Shown piece after piece: positions 14,401-26,543 of a DNA stretch of 64,000 bases. Source of the DNA: Sipunculus nudus (lineage: Eukaryota; Annelida; Sipuncula; Golfingiida; Sipunculidae). The DNA lies in the NCBI GenBank assembly GCA_026874595.1, contig CM049307.1:25585079-25649078 (forward strand), given 5' to 3'. Below the pieces are notes generated by a model. It saw only the letters and a program-made list of their open reading frames with translations. It was not told where the DNA came from and did no database searches. Every line of letters begins with the position of its first letter. The stretch's first letter is position 1. The position numbers and the translations under genes are program-made.

Positions 14401-16609
14401 GCTTTGACCTTCCTGGTCATATAGCAAAAATTTAGTGTACCATAAGACCCTCTGACTCCTAGATTAGAGTATCCAAAACAGCTTTCAAGCATCAGAAATG
14501 ATAACCCCCATGTTCCTTAAATCACTGAGTATTGTAGGAGGCTCAGCATGCCATTTATGTGAATATATCTGTTTATTCACTCCAGCTATTTATAATGCTC
14601 CAGTTTCTATTTTGTGGGAAAAAAAACACCTTCAAACAGTTGGCATCAGGTGGGGTGACAGATTATAATATTGCTGAATTCTGAATATAATTCAAATATA
14701 TTGATGAGCCATATTAGCCAGAATCAAATCTGTGCAGTCCAATACTATTCATGTTTTACCTATCAGCGCCTTACCACTGGCAAAAGAACTATATCATAAA
14801 CAGAGTGGCACTCAGTACAGCACAAACCTCTGCCAAAGGAAAACAGTCCCAATGGATTCAGCTGTTTATCCATGGATCCACATCAAAAGTAAATGGGGTA
14901 ATCCCCTGATGATGTTCAAATGCTCCACAAAGTTTGGTGGAAATTGTTCTGTAGTTTTGCATAAAGCTAAGAATCCATATATAATATATGCATGGAATGT
15001 GGAATGTGGCATGTGGAATGCTTGTTGAGAGATTTCATATGAACCAGCACCAGAACATGCATATTTTGTGTATGTTGCCCCAGGATACAATGAGAAACTG
15101 GCAAAAATCACCACATGTACATATTCATTAACCTGGATATTGGCATTCTACATTCCAGATCTGCGCACATGGAATCTCACTTGACTTAATTAGTCAAAAT
15201 CAATTTTTATCTGAATTCCGCATGCAAGATCAGCATTCTGTGCATATGGGATCTTAGCTTAATTTTGATATTAGGAAAACATAAACACACACATACAAAC
15301 AAGCATGTGTGGCAACGTATGCTCCTTGGTGACGGTAAAAAACCTACATGCATTTGTGTGTAAGCCAATACTGAAGTTCCTGGAGTAGGGAGGGAGTCTG
15401 ATCATATATCATTCTTCAATCAATGAACTGTCTAGAGATAATATTTTTCTAACACTTATATATGATTCAATATTTTTATAACAACAAACATTGATTTGGC
15501 TTCAAAATTACAGTACACTTAGATCAACTCACTATATTAAAGTACCCTGGCACAGCAGAACTTATTGAATTGACTGCCATGTGACCTGACTGGTTGTAAT
15601 AACAGTATATGGCCAGCTGGTCAGCCTACTTGACCAGAGTTGACCAGGAATAACAACTGAGTGTCTCCATAATAAAACCTGAGAACCACTGTCCCCTGAG
15701 AACTGGCTTAGTGATGATTTATGAGGTAACACCTGTTATCCGGAAACACAGCACAAAGGGACAGCCAGTCATATTCAGATCACCAGACAATAATTCTTTG
15801 TTTCATGACCAGCCAGCTAATATCCCATTGTTGTGTTGGAAGCTATATTATACTGTTTGTTACTGGTGGTCTAGGTCAAAGTGTAGCAGGGTGACATTCC
15901 TTGCACCCTGGGTGTTTTTGGTTTCCAGATATGTTCTTGTTCCCCGAAAATGTAGAAAACATGGACATCTTCCTGTTCTGACAGCAAAATGCTTGTTCAT
16001 AAACACACACTTATCTCAAATATACAAATCAATAGTGCATGTCATTTTTTGCAATAAAATATTGTTTAAACCTATTGATATTTATCAAAATATTTGAGAT
16101 TCAATGCAAATAATGACAAATTTAACGTAATATGGGTCAATAAAATTAAAATAAACAGTGTGAGTGTGGATGGGCAATTCTTTCCTTGCTGCCATTGTTG
16201 CTAACCTTAAGGTAGCATCCCTGGCAAAAACCACTAAATTTAAATTTATAAATAAAGCTATTTCATATGCCTATTAGACCCCATAAACTTATATATGATT
16301 TAACTCCTGGTACACAGCTCTTTCTAATGGTACATGTATTTATAAAATTCACATTCACTTCCATTTGAAAATAATATTTTTGTAAATTTAAAATTTTTAA
16401 ATGGTACACAAATTTAAGCAACAGTAACAGCAAACCACTTTTTAAAGAGCTATAAAACTGCATGACAATATCTGAAAACTTTTCCCCCCTCAACCATGTT
16501 TCATGTCTAAAAAAGAAATTAATTTTTTTTTTATTGAATCAAAATTTAAAAATTCCATATTAAGTTGATTTTAAATTAAGGGGATTTTGATAGTGATGCT
16601 ACCTTGAAA
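11414..16609. other. Gene-free stretch
   Basis: No supported gene. The region is AT-rich with short random frames. A segment near 14,820-15,250 has the wording of dispersed molluscan repeats ('cacaaagtttggtgg...'). It also contains short local repeats of 'tggaatgtgg'. Nothing more can be claimed. Confidence 0.5.
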
Positions 16610-17225
16610 ATAAACCTCGATCGTTCCTACATCCCATGATGGAGTAGCCAACCCCTGGAGTTTAGCAAGAGCACTACCAACGTGCATAAATGCCTAATGT
16701 GTATCTGGTGACCTCTGACCTCATTAAATATGCATGAATTTTGATTAGAAGGTAATTCAGGTGAGAAACTCTGTTGGTAAATATTTATAATGAGTTCCAT
16801 GAAAATCCATAGGATTTTTGGTAAATCACCAAGGGTGTGTCCAAAGTGCGGTAACCTCTAATCTAATTAAATATGCATGGATTTTGCTGGAAATTAAACA
16901 TAGGTAAGATATTTTATTGATCAACATTTCTGATGAGTTTTATCAAAATCCTTCATATTCTTCATAAGTTATTGCGGCAACACCACAAAGTAGCCTAGTG
17001 ACCTGTGACCCTATTAAATATGAGGGGATATGTTGCCCATAATCAAACTTAGGCAAGATGATCTGTTGATCAGTAGTTATGGTGTGTTTCATGAAAATCC
17101 ATCAGAGCCCTGTAAGTTATCGCGCAACACTAAAAGTTAACAGATAGACAGCACGACAGACAGATGGACAGATGGAAGGATGGTGGGTATACCATCATAC
17201 TCCCCTCATATGACGGGCTTACAAA
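16610..17225 (+). repeat. Dispersed repeat with three ~145-bp internal units
   Basis: The phrase 'attaaatatg' preceded by 'gtgacctctgacc'-like words recurs at about 16,723, 16,866 and 17,013, so units are about 143-147 bp. Each unit continues with 'catgaaaatccat'-like words. The array ends in 'gacagacagatggacagatgg' and a 'ccatcatactcccctcat' tail. This design (tandem units plus a gacaga tail) is common in molluscan dispersed repeats and no coding content is seen. Confidence 0.75.
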
Positions 17226-17530
17226 AGTGAACTTTCCATTTCAAAATCTTTGAATCTTGTTTATGTGTACATTCTATGAGAGATACCTTAGATGAATGAC
17301 ATACTGCTTTTATAATATACACATGGGATTCCTAACATAATGAAATAAAAAAGTCTGAAATTGTTAAGCTGACAGATAAATGGCACTCAAATATCATTGT
17401 TATTATTACTATTTAACATTATAAATATAATTAGTATTATTACTAAAAATCATTTTTATAACTTAATTGTTTTTAATAAAAGTTATTATTACTATTATTA
17501 TGATTATTATTAACTATAATCATTATATGA

Positions 17531-17568
<38 letters not shown>
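17531..17568 (+). repeat. (ATT)n microsatellite
   Basis: About 12 uninterrupted TAT/ATT triplets inside a wider ATT-rich region (about 17,395-17,610). Confidence 0.95.
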
Positions 17569-17569
<1 letters not shown>

Positions 17570-18987
17570 ATATCATTATTATTAAATATTATTATTGATA
17601 TTTATTAAAAGGAAGATATATTGCAGGATAGGTTGTCACCCATGCACTATAATCACTAATCTAATTATAACTGTGATACTTTGTTAACTAAAGTACAGTA
17701 ACTAATCAGGCTAATTGAAAGCAGCAAAATCAATTTGTCAGCAGAATACTGGATATACATACAGTAAACCTCAAAGCAAATAATCAGCACTGATGGTGTT
17801 GTCCTTTGAGACAAGTCTCTGTGGGACTAAAACAGCTGAGTTGAAAGTAAACCTGCCACTACAAAGGCTGTACCATGTCCATCCAGCTAGCATGTGCTGA
17901 TCTCAGTCTGTGGACAGATGAGGGGACTTTTTATAGCAACTGAATCATGTATCATCAATCACTTAGTCATGCAATCCGGTTTCTGTTCTTATCTTCTCTC
18001 AAGGTTTCTATATTTCATATATATTCTTTCCTTGTGCAGTCCCTTCCATTCATCTGACGGACGGTCTCTTTCTTACATATACCTGTATTATGTAGAACAC
18101 TCATACACAAGCTGGGATGAATGATATTACTCTGTCTCCTATAAAATGTCTATTACTTGTATCCTGTGATACAAAGAATACTTAACAATACAAGAGTTTC
18201 TGCTCCTTAAATCCATAGGATATACAGTTAACTCCATAAAAATGTGCTGTTTTTTGTTTAAAACGAAAAACTGTTTCAGTTTGTTTACTATAACAAACAA
18301 TATATGATATAAATTTAAAGAGTTTCAAAATATGTTTGAAATCTAAAATTAATCCAAGCAGTAAAGGGTAAAAGACATTATTTTTTTGGGTAGATTAAGT
18401 TCACTGGCCATATTTAGTCTTAAAGTTCATTTGCATTTTTCAAGTGTCTGACAAAATATGACTCAGTTAAAATATATAAGGGACCCCATATTTAAGGGCT
18501 AATAATAAAAAAGTGATCTTATATTTAATGAATCAGCCAGCTGCATACAACTACCCACATATATTCTTTATTATCATTACTGAAGGGAAACCAACCATAC
18601 TTTAATTAAATAATTACACACTTAATATTCAGTGAATAATATCAGTGCAGGTAAAATAGCAATATACAGGGTCACTTGATGTTAAGGGATCAGATGAATA
18701 ATTTGTATTGAACCAATGTAAACTGTGAACCAATGTATATAAACTGAAATGAATCACTGAAAATGTCAAACAGGATATAAATACAAATCAATATCCAAGG
18801 GGAACTGATACATGTATAATGACATGAAAGTGAAATTAATAAGAAAACCAGCAGATATACATATAACGTACATACACCATACATATGAATACTAAAATGG
18901 ATCAACATTGTAACGGAACCTAATATCAACAGATCACGTATGTGTGATGAACATAAATTTTGTAATGGAGATAAAAAAATCAGATTC

Positions 18988-19761
18988 TGTAACACTAGGC
19001 AACGTGAAATGTCTAGGGGAATGAATAAAGAAAGTCAGTGTTTATTTGTTAACAAATAACCATAATTTATTCTTAAAACAACCCTAACATTACAAAACAC
19101 TAAATCAATACAATTACACAGTATAACAGCAGTATAACTACAATCAATACAATCACACAGTAAAATAAACAAAGTGCACAGTACCTGGATACCACTGTCA
19201 CAGCAATAAGTCCTTTAAAATGTATAAGCTGGATGAAAAGTTCACACAAATTCTCTTGGAGAATAACAGTCCAATGTATTTTGCAACAATCCAGAAATTA
19301 AACTGAAGACAAAATAAGATTTGTCACAAAATCCAGAAGAAACTCTGAAGAAAATCTATAAGTGCCGCACTAATCGGAATAGGTCCCACAAACTGACATA
19401 CACACTTCTGTGTCCGCTGGAATATTCTCTTACCTCTCTCGGCTCTAAAACACGGCCTCCTATTTATAACTTTTCACCTCAAGCCGAGTAGCTTCTATTT
19501 CTCCGAGAATCTAAAGAATCTAACATAATACACAGTAAACATACGTTTAAGGAATCATCTAGAAAAACATCGCTGTGTCTCTACATATTAGGGTTCACAC
19601 GTGAGCTCACCCCGGCTTGGCCAGGCGAGAAAGCCCCAAGCTAGCATGACAACAAGAGTTCAACCAGTACAGAATAAACTGAGAGTGCAACATGCAGCCA
19701 GGCGAGGGTGCTACAACACAAGTTATGCCCGTGTCACACAATAAAAAGGGCATCTGTAACA
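18988..19761 (-). mobile_element. LTR-like element (probable solo LTR), 774 bp
   Basis: The segment starts TGTAACA and ends TGTAACA on the plus strand, so it has TG...CA ends in either orientation. Read on the minus strand it looks like an LTR: a G+C-richer upstream part, a TATA box (TATAAATA at 19,468-19,461), a transcribed part, then AATAAA near 19,046-19,041, about 55 bases before the end. No gag or pol flanks it, hence 'solo'. I do not see a clear target-site duplication (flanks are gattc and acatg). A cellular promoter with a non-coding exon is therefore an alternative. Confidence 0.5.
19461..19468 (-). promoter_or_regulatory. TATA box in the LTR-like element
   Basis: Minus-strand TATAAATA followed by a GC-rich 'aggaggccg', a good match to a metazoan core promoter. 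Transcription would run towards lower coordinates, ending near the AATAAA at about 19,041. Confidence 0.5.
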
Positions 19762-22587
19762 ACATGAAATCTAATAATTCCATTTTATTTGTGAATTATA
19801 CTTCAGAATAATGTTCTCATTTCCGGTAGTTTTCAGCAAATCTGTAATTTGCATGATCTAAACCATAAATTGTTAATATGCCATTACTCTTGACTGAACC
19901 TTTTATTGTAATATCTTTAGCATATATAAATTTTAATCTAAATTTTCAATTAAGTGGTGCAGCAAGATGCAGGCCTTGTAGGCTTTTTATATTTATTTTG
20001 ATTTATGAACATTTATAAGTTTGTATTTGACACCATGATAAATTTAATTCAAAACAAACAATTTATACCAAAATTACAGACAATAAGTGAGTCAACCACC
20101 AACCATCATGTACAAAACCTGATTGATGCAGTTTATTTACTGTTCTAAAAGTAACACCAGGTTCAGTATCTGAGGACTGTTCTTAATGCATGTAAGTCAA
20201 AACAACAGTTGGTGCACAGTGTGTATTAGTGACCATTCTGATTAATAAATGACTGCCTTTGTAACTGAGAATACCCCAGATCTGCAGATGCTGTTTCAGA
20301 CATTAGACAGTAGTCTCTTAAACTATGGCCTGCAGAGCCTGACAGAAAATCATTCCTCTTGCCAAGAACTACATCCAAATCTAGGGCAACAGGGAATCTG
20401 AGCGGGCCGAGGGGAGGTGGTTTTAGTATCTTCTCAATCGCTCAACCCTTCTACAGAAGTTAAAGCCAAAGCTTGTGGCTCCCTTTAGTACATGTTACAA
20501 ATTTGGGTGTACATGACTTCAACACATACAAATGCACAGTACTATAATAGCTTGGCCCTGGTGGACAATATAGTGAGCATTGATGATATGTTCAGTGGAT
20601 CATGCAAAAGTCTGGAAGAGAATAAACATGAATAAAAGATTAATTGCTTAGATTAGCTGGTTCACCACTACCTGACAACTAGTGTAATCAAGACTTGCCC
20701 CATCTTAGCTGAATTAAGTCATATATTTCACATTTTTGTTAACCCTCTTCCCTCCCACACACACATTATCAGCATGATAACTTTACTGACAGTTCCTTAT
20801 CCCCGTGATGTTTTGAGCAATATGTTTCATTTCAGCATTAATCTCTTGATCAAATCTTCTTTCAAGTCATCAACAATATCAGATACTGTCATGACCAGAC
20901 GGAGCATGCATCCTGTTTCAAACCTCAGAGTCCCTCGCTTAAACCCCAACAGAGCTTTCTTTTTCGGCAAATAGTGAAACAACTAAAGGCCTTCAAAATT
21001 TCCTCTGATACATTACTAACAGGTTGTCCTTATATGGAGAACCTTTGGCCTCAGGTATGATACACACCAAGTCATTTGGGTGATTGAGCTTTAAGGAATA
21101 TATGTGAACTTAATTCTCCAAAATTTACAAAATTATTCATGAAGGTCATGTTAAAATATTACACAATACAATGACAAGTTCTCTTACCTGATATTTATGA
21201 TGCTTTTGTGACTGATATGACCAGTAAAATATGATTTTCATTTCACTTTCCCCCATTGTTATACATGTATTATTGAAATATCAGATCATTAACATCCTCA
21301 AGGGGCCAATTCTGATATTTACTAAAGATAATCCTTTAAACCTTTTAATTTATAAACAGTCTTTTCCCAAGTATTTTATTTAAATAACATGCTTGGTAAA
21401 ATCTGGACTTAGACAAATTGTGATAACTGAAGGCTGTAAAATCAGTTCACATTACCTTTACTACACTTAACAGACAATGCCATTTATCTTACAAGCATTG
21501 CAGATTTACAGGTAACACAATGTAGTTCTGTTATTCATTATACAAGTATATAAATTGGTTTATTTACCTAAACAAAAGGATTCTCAATAGGTCAACATGT
21601 GCCATCAATTTTGCGGAGGCCCTGCACATAAAAATAAGAATCAGGCCTCCTAAATTCCAGCAACAGAACCCTTAACTGGTAATATTTGACCGTGCCTAAC
21701 CTGTTCCATGCAGTAATACAGGGTTTCATTAGTGAACAGCACCTATTCATATGTCTGCCCGGCTAAATTTATCTGAGGAAGAGGAACTCTGGAGTCCGTC
21801 CAAATTCCTGTCATCTTACTATTTTTAGAATATGAATACAGCCCTGCAGTGCTGTTCTATGAGAGTGGTGAAGCAGAGATAGATCTAGATTCAATCATAA
21901 TGTATGCCTCAGTTAAATCATGAATAATATACAAGACCTTAAGCAGGGTTCAAAATTGTACGGCAGTCAATGATCAGATGCTTGTTATTTTGTGGGCTTG
22001 ATATTTGTGAAATTTACAAACCTAGTGATCTTATACAAAGTCTGCCCTAACCAGATGAACTGTTGGGTTATAATTTTCATATATAACAAATCAGTCCTGA
22101 TGAATGTAAAATAATATATATATATATATATATATAATAAAGCCAAAAGGCAAAAAAAACCCACGTCAATTTTAAACCACTGAATTAAAAATTTTGATAA
22201 TATAATGGGTGACTGATATAAGAAATATTGAAACCTTCAAGGTCAAATGGGTAGATTTAAGGACTGATATTGCACTTTACATGATCAGCATTGTGAAGGG
22301 TAGCTGCTTCTGAAGCCAAATGGTTGGGTACAGATGTGACTGTTGCAATTTTATTGGCTCTTGTATATAGGGCTGGCTATATATAGTAGTCCAACAGTAC
22401 ATCTGATGGTAAATTCAGGTTTAATTAATTAAAGAGACAAAATAATTGGTTGTCACAGAAGATTTAAGTTCTGCTTACAGTAATGAACTGGCAGTCAATT
22501 ATGCCCCATTATCTTCAATAATTAATAGACAGCAATGGAATGCATTGCAATTTTTTTCTCAGTGCATTAGGGAATATTAATTATTGT
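19762..22587. other. Gene-free stretch
   Basis: No gene recognised. Short open frames, including a minus-strand one around 20,990-20,830 ending in '...DDLKEDLIKRLMLK', have no splice support or recognisable family. A (TA)n tract lies near the end. Confidence 0.5.
22114..22136 (+). repeat. (TA)n microsatellite
   Basis: Uninterrupted AT dinucleotides, about 11 copies. Confidence 0.95.
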
Positions 22588-22895
22588 TATAGTGGGTTCT
22601 ACCAATTATGTCCACCTGATTTTTCATTATTATATTTTGGCAACTTGAAGAACCAAATGTTTTAGCACCAAGGGAAGAAAGAGGAAAATGCATTACTAAT
22701 TAGGAAATAATTTCTTAACACATAACTTTCCTGTAAACAGTTAAAAACAATTTTATGAGAAACCAGTCTTTTCTATAGTGATATCTTACCACCAACCACT
22801 GAAATGAACATGGCAGAGAACAGCGAGATTGTCTTCTAACCTAAAAATAATTGTGAAAAAAAAACATGTGGCCAGACAGGTGGTACAGACTATAG
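22588..22895. mobile_element. Short inverted-repeat element (MITE-like), copy 3
   Basis: The left end reads 'tatagtgggttctaccaa...tgtccacctg' followed by T's. The right end, inverted, reads 'ctatagtctgtaccacctg...' followed by T's, giving imperfect terminal inverted repeats. The ends resemble those of the two longer copies at 27,362 and 28,661, so this is probably a divergent or internally deleted member of the same non-autonomous family. No coding capacity. Confidence 0.55.
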
Positions 22896-25739
22896 TAATG
22901 TTATTTTAAGTATAATACGTTCCATGTATCTGGTATTTGCATCTTTAGAAATGTTGCATATGTTACTTGTAAAAGTAATAATCTTTGAAAGGGAAGATAC
23001 CAAAATAGCCCAAAATTATTCAAACCAAAGCGACAGGTGACCCATAATTATATTATAATAATTCTCAGGTCTTTTAACCAGCTGATATTAATTATCATCT
23101 TTATTAGGAAAAAAGGAAATGTAATTACCGATAAATGATACTACACATGCATATGGCATCTAATGAAATTATTTTCCCTGTGCAGGAGATGGAATTTCCA
23201 TTTCTTCCTCTGTCATAGATGTAAACTCATCTTAACAGCAAGTGATCCCACTAATTAAATTCATAAACCAATTTACTCTGCTCTGAGCAAGATTGTTTCA
23301 ACACACCCAAAAAGAAATTACATTCTAAACGGTGAATACAAATATTGCATTTGGTTATTGATTGATTTTTCTTGCTGTACCTAGTTCTCAGATAGGATAT
23401 TTTGATGTTTGAATCACTTGTTTTGAGATAAACCTGTTCAAAAGAGGCAATTACAAAATAAACAGGGAATGACACAAAACTGATATCTAATGAACATGAA
23501 GGTAAGGTTGGCAAATGTCAAGGTCATCAAAATTGATACAAAGGCTTACATCAGGCATTTCCTATCAAGATAAATTCATCTTCCTTTGTAAAACTGAGTT
23601 GTGTGATTGTCTAAGCCATTATGATGTTAAAACCTTTTTGACTTGTACAACATAATGGCTCTCAGGAGTAAAGGAGGCAAGTAAAATATTGTCAAGGTCA
23701 TCTTCAATGTGACTCAGTAATACAGTCAAGGTCACTTTGAAGGTGGCAATATAAAATGGGAACCTCTTTGTCAATGTGAAAATGTAACTATGTCAAGGTC
23801 AACCTAACAGTGCATGGCATAATAATACAAAATCAAGATCATCCTAATGACAAAGCAATACAGAGCAAAGGTTACAATAAATTTAACAAAATAACATAAT
23901 GTCATGGTGTTCCTAAATGTATGAATGTAAAACAATGTCAAGGTCAATCTGTAGGGGAAGAATGTTGTCAAGGCTATTTCCTTGAAATTAACTGTAAGCA
24001 GGTTCAAAAGCCCACACGTGGAAGATATACATATAGTATTGATATTTACATATTCCCTTTAATCCTTATTCATTTGAATGCTACAGAACTAACCATCCAA
24101 ACTAACATCACACATAGGCGAATTTCGATTACTTACAATGAGTGAAGGCAAAGTCAGAAACTTAATCTTACATGGCACAATAATGGCCGATGTGCCGTTT
24201 ATTGATCACCATTCTCCTTTTGTTCTGCAGGGTATATTTGGAGACACTTGACTCATGACAGCCCGAAGGAAAAAAATTAACAAACTGCTTCATCAACACC
24301 AGAAGTGTTACAGCGGAAAAAGTGGCAAGCCAATAATAGCTCCAGTTATAGGAGAAGGGCACTGTCATATAAATAAAGCAGATATCACAGGGATTAGGCA
24401 GCACCTATAAAACAGCACAGTCAATGTTGTAGGCTCTGGGGCAGCACTACAGCAGCGTTGTGAATAGAAAAACCAGGTCCCAACACTGAGTACTACTGTC
24501 AAGGTAAATTTTCTGAATGGATGCGAAAGATGGGGATGATGTTAGCTGCATCTGGAGCTGAGATGCAAAGAGGCTCAGATGCAAAGACCCTGACGGCAAC
24601 TCAGGTATTCCCAGAATTACTTCAGGTACACCCAGTGAAGGCGGGGTTCTTAAGATAGGAAAGGTTACAGCAGCTGAGCTTTGGAAGAAGCAACCTGTGC
24701 CCCATCTTCCTCTCAGATATAAAAAAAACATGTTTTGTTTCTGGGTGTGCACTAATTGAATTACATTCACAGAAAACCCTGTCGGCTTCAGGAAGAACCA
24801 AGCCACATGATTACAGCTGGTCAAACTGGCCAATGTAATCTGAATATAACCCAGATGTTATATTTTCATACATCACCCTGGAAGTTTTTAATACCTCCCA
24901 GGTGCGCCATTGTGTGCAGCTTATCTGGCAATACCATATGCTCAGTAAATAAACAGGTATAGGTGTACCAGGGGTTGATGAGAGTGGATTTTCATGTTGA
25001 TGATGTCTGGCAGATAATTGACCATTTCTGCCCTTTTAATTTATTTCCCCTGACTGGTAGTAAACTTTTTCATTATCCACAAGATAGAACTGAAAATATG
25101 ATTTGAATGGAGTTCAGGATATTAAGTGAGTCAATTTTATATTATTAACCAAAGTAAAAATAAATACACTGAAAACCTAAAATATATTATATTTTAAATT
25201 CATACTCTGTTTTAATATTATTACTTTTTATTTTTTGTGTTTCCAATTTGTTTACTAGTCTATAAATAACTACCAGTAACTGTTAGTGTCAAGGTTTTAA
25301 TGCATTAATCAGATTGATCAAAGGAACAGAAATAAAAGGAAGTCATCATTTATTAGGGCCAAATATAAGTATGTACAACAGCTGGATAAAGAAGGATAGA
25401 AAGGATTTGGCTTTTGATGATGTATATTTGTTTATATTTTCAATGTGCGTCTGCAGACCTGATATCAGGGGAGTTTATGATATAAATCGGGAGCCATCTG
25501 TGTATTTTCAGGACCTTGGAGTGTGATGATTAAACATATAACCAGGAAACAAGGCCAACCCAGTGCCTACCCACTGGGTAGAAGCACTTCTCCTATTACC
25601 AAATATTACTGACAGACTTCCTGCGATTGTTGTAAAAACAGAAGGTTGGTAATCTCTGGGCCCCTCTCTAAGAATCCAGCCAATTTTTTATCGGTAATAT
25701 GTGATCTGCACTCTCAAGGGTGTGTATATACATGAATCA
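22896..25739. other. Gene-free stretch upstream of the myristoylated-protein gene
   Basis: No supported coding exon. Two minus-strand frames (24,447-24,833 and 24,168-24,404) are of moderate length but match no family I know and lack splice context. The stretch holds the TCAAGGTCA cluster listed separately. Confidence 0.45.
23518..23946 (+). repeat. Cluster of five TCAAGGTCA nonamers
   Basis: Exact TCAAGGTCA occurs at 23,518, 23,692, 23,726, 23,793 and 23,938, all in the same orientation, with weaker versions (tcaagatca near 23,837, tcaaggcta near 23,968) between. Surrounding words are only loosely alike, so this is an old, diverged tandem repeat. The nonamer equals the extended half-site bound by monomeric nuclear receptors of the NR5A and ERR type; binding here is not shown. 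Confidence 0.7.
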
Positions 25740-26241
25740 GTGACATCATCACTGCCCTGTCAGCTCCAGGATTAAACCTGGCCTGTTGGCTTGCCAGCCC
25801 CTGTTGACGCTTCCTAATAATAAATACTTGGAATAGTCAGGCAGGGCTAAGTGCAGTGGTACAGATGCTGGGCTGGGAGGAGTGGTGAGCATTAGTTCAG
25901 CATCTCAGCAGTGCCAGCCTCCTCCTCCACCTTGGTGATGCTAATATTATGCTCCTGTTGGGTTCTCACATCTTATACACATACTACACTGGATTTACAG
26001 GAGGATGTGTAGGCCCGGTATCTGAATGAACACACACGCTGGCATGGTGTGCAAAGGTGGTTCCAGGATACAAGCTCAAGTATATAGTTTGTACTGTGTG
26101 GGAGAGCATCCCAGGAAAGCAAATGTTTTGAATGTTACAGGATATACATCACCTACATGAAGGATAAGATGACAAAATAGCTGGAGGATTAGAATTTTAA
26201 CTACCTATCGTGCAAGGATATAGCATTGTGATATCAGAAAC
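25740..26241 (+). promoter_or_regulatory. Candidate 5' flank/promoter region of the MGGILS gene
   Basis: The 500 bases before the start codon are less AT-rich than the surroundings, lack visible dispersed repeats, and contain a near-palindrome 'agtgacatcatcact' (25,738-25,752 area) and CT-rich words. The start codon has a good context (A at -3, G at +4, 'aaacATGG'). No clear TATA box or 5' splice structure could be assigned, so the transcription start is unknown. Confidence 0.25.
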
Positions 26242-26543
26242 ATGGGAGGTATACTCAGTATATTTGACACATGTCACAAGCAGAGAAAACGTGATGTTTC
26301 TGTAGAACCACCAGGTACACCTGAGCCCACAGAAGGGCAGCCTCCTGAAACACAGGCAGAGGCCAGGCCAAGTTTAAAGGATAAACTGAGAAAGAAATTA
26401 TTCAGACCTTCAGTGGATGATAGCAGCAAAGATGAAGAGACAACCCCACAGAAGGAAGCTACAGAGGAGGAAAGGATAGACAGAAAGGAGAAGGAAGAAG
26501 ATGGAGGTGTCAAGGAAGAAGAAAAGACCACTCTTACACAAAA
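26242..26543 (+). CDS. MGGILS gene, exon 1 (start exon)
   Basis: Begins with the ATG in favourable context and encodes residues 1-100 plus two bases. It carries the myristoylation-type N-terminus, the basic patch 'KDKLRKKLFRP' and a Lys/Glu-rich tail. The donor 'AA|gtaaga' leaves phase 2. Confidence 0.8.

Noticed and set aside
15711-16097. 128-residue plus-strand frame
   Set aside because: Composition is random-looking, with no motif, good start context or neighbours.
20830-20990. Minus-strand frame with 'TVSDIVDDLKEDLIKRLMLK'
   Set aside because: Ends in a stop and could be a decayed gene end, but no flanking exon or family was recognisable.
24447-24833. 128-residue minus-strand frame
   Set aside because: No recognisable domain and no splice context, and the wording on the opposite strand is equally open.
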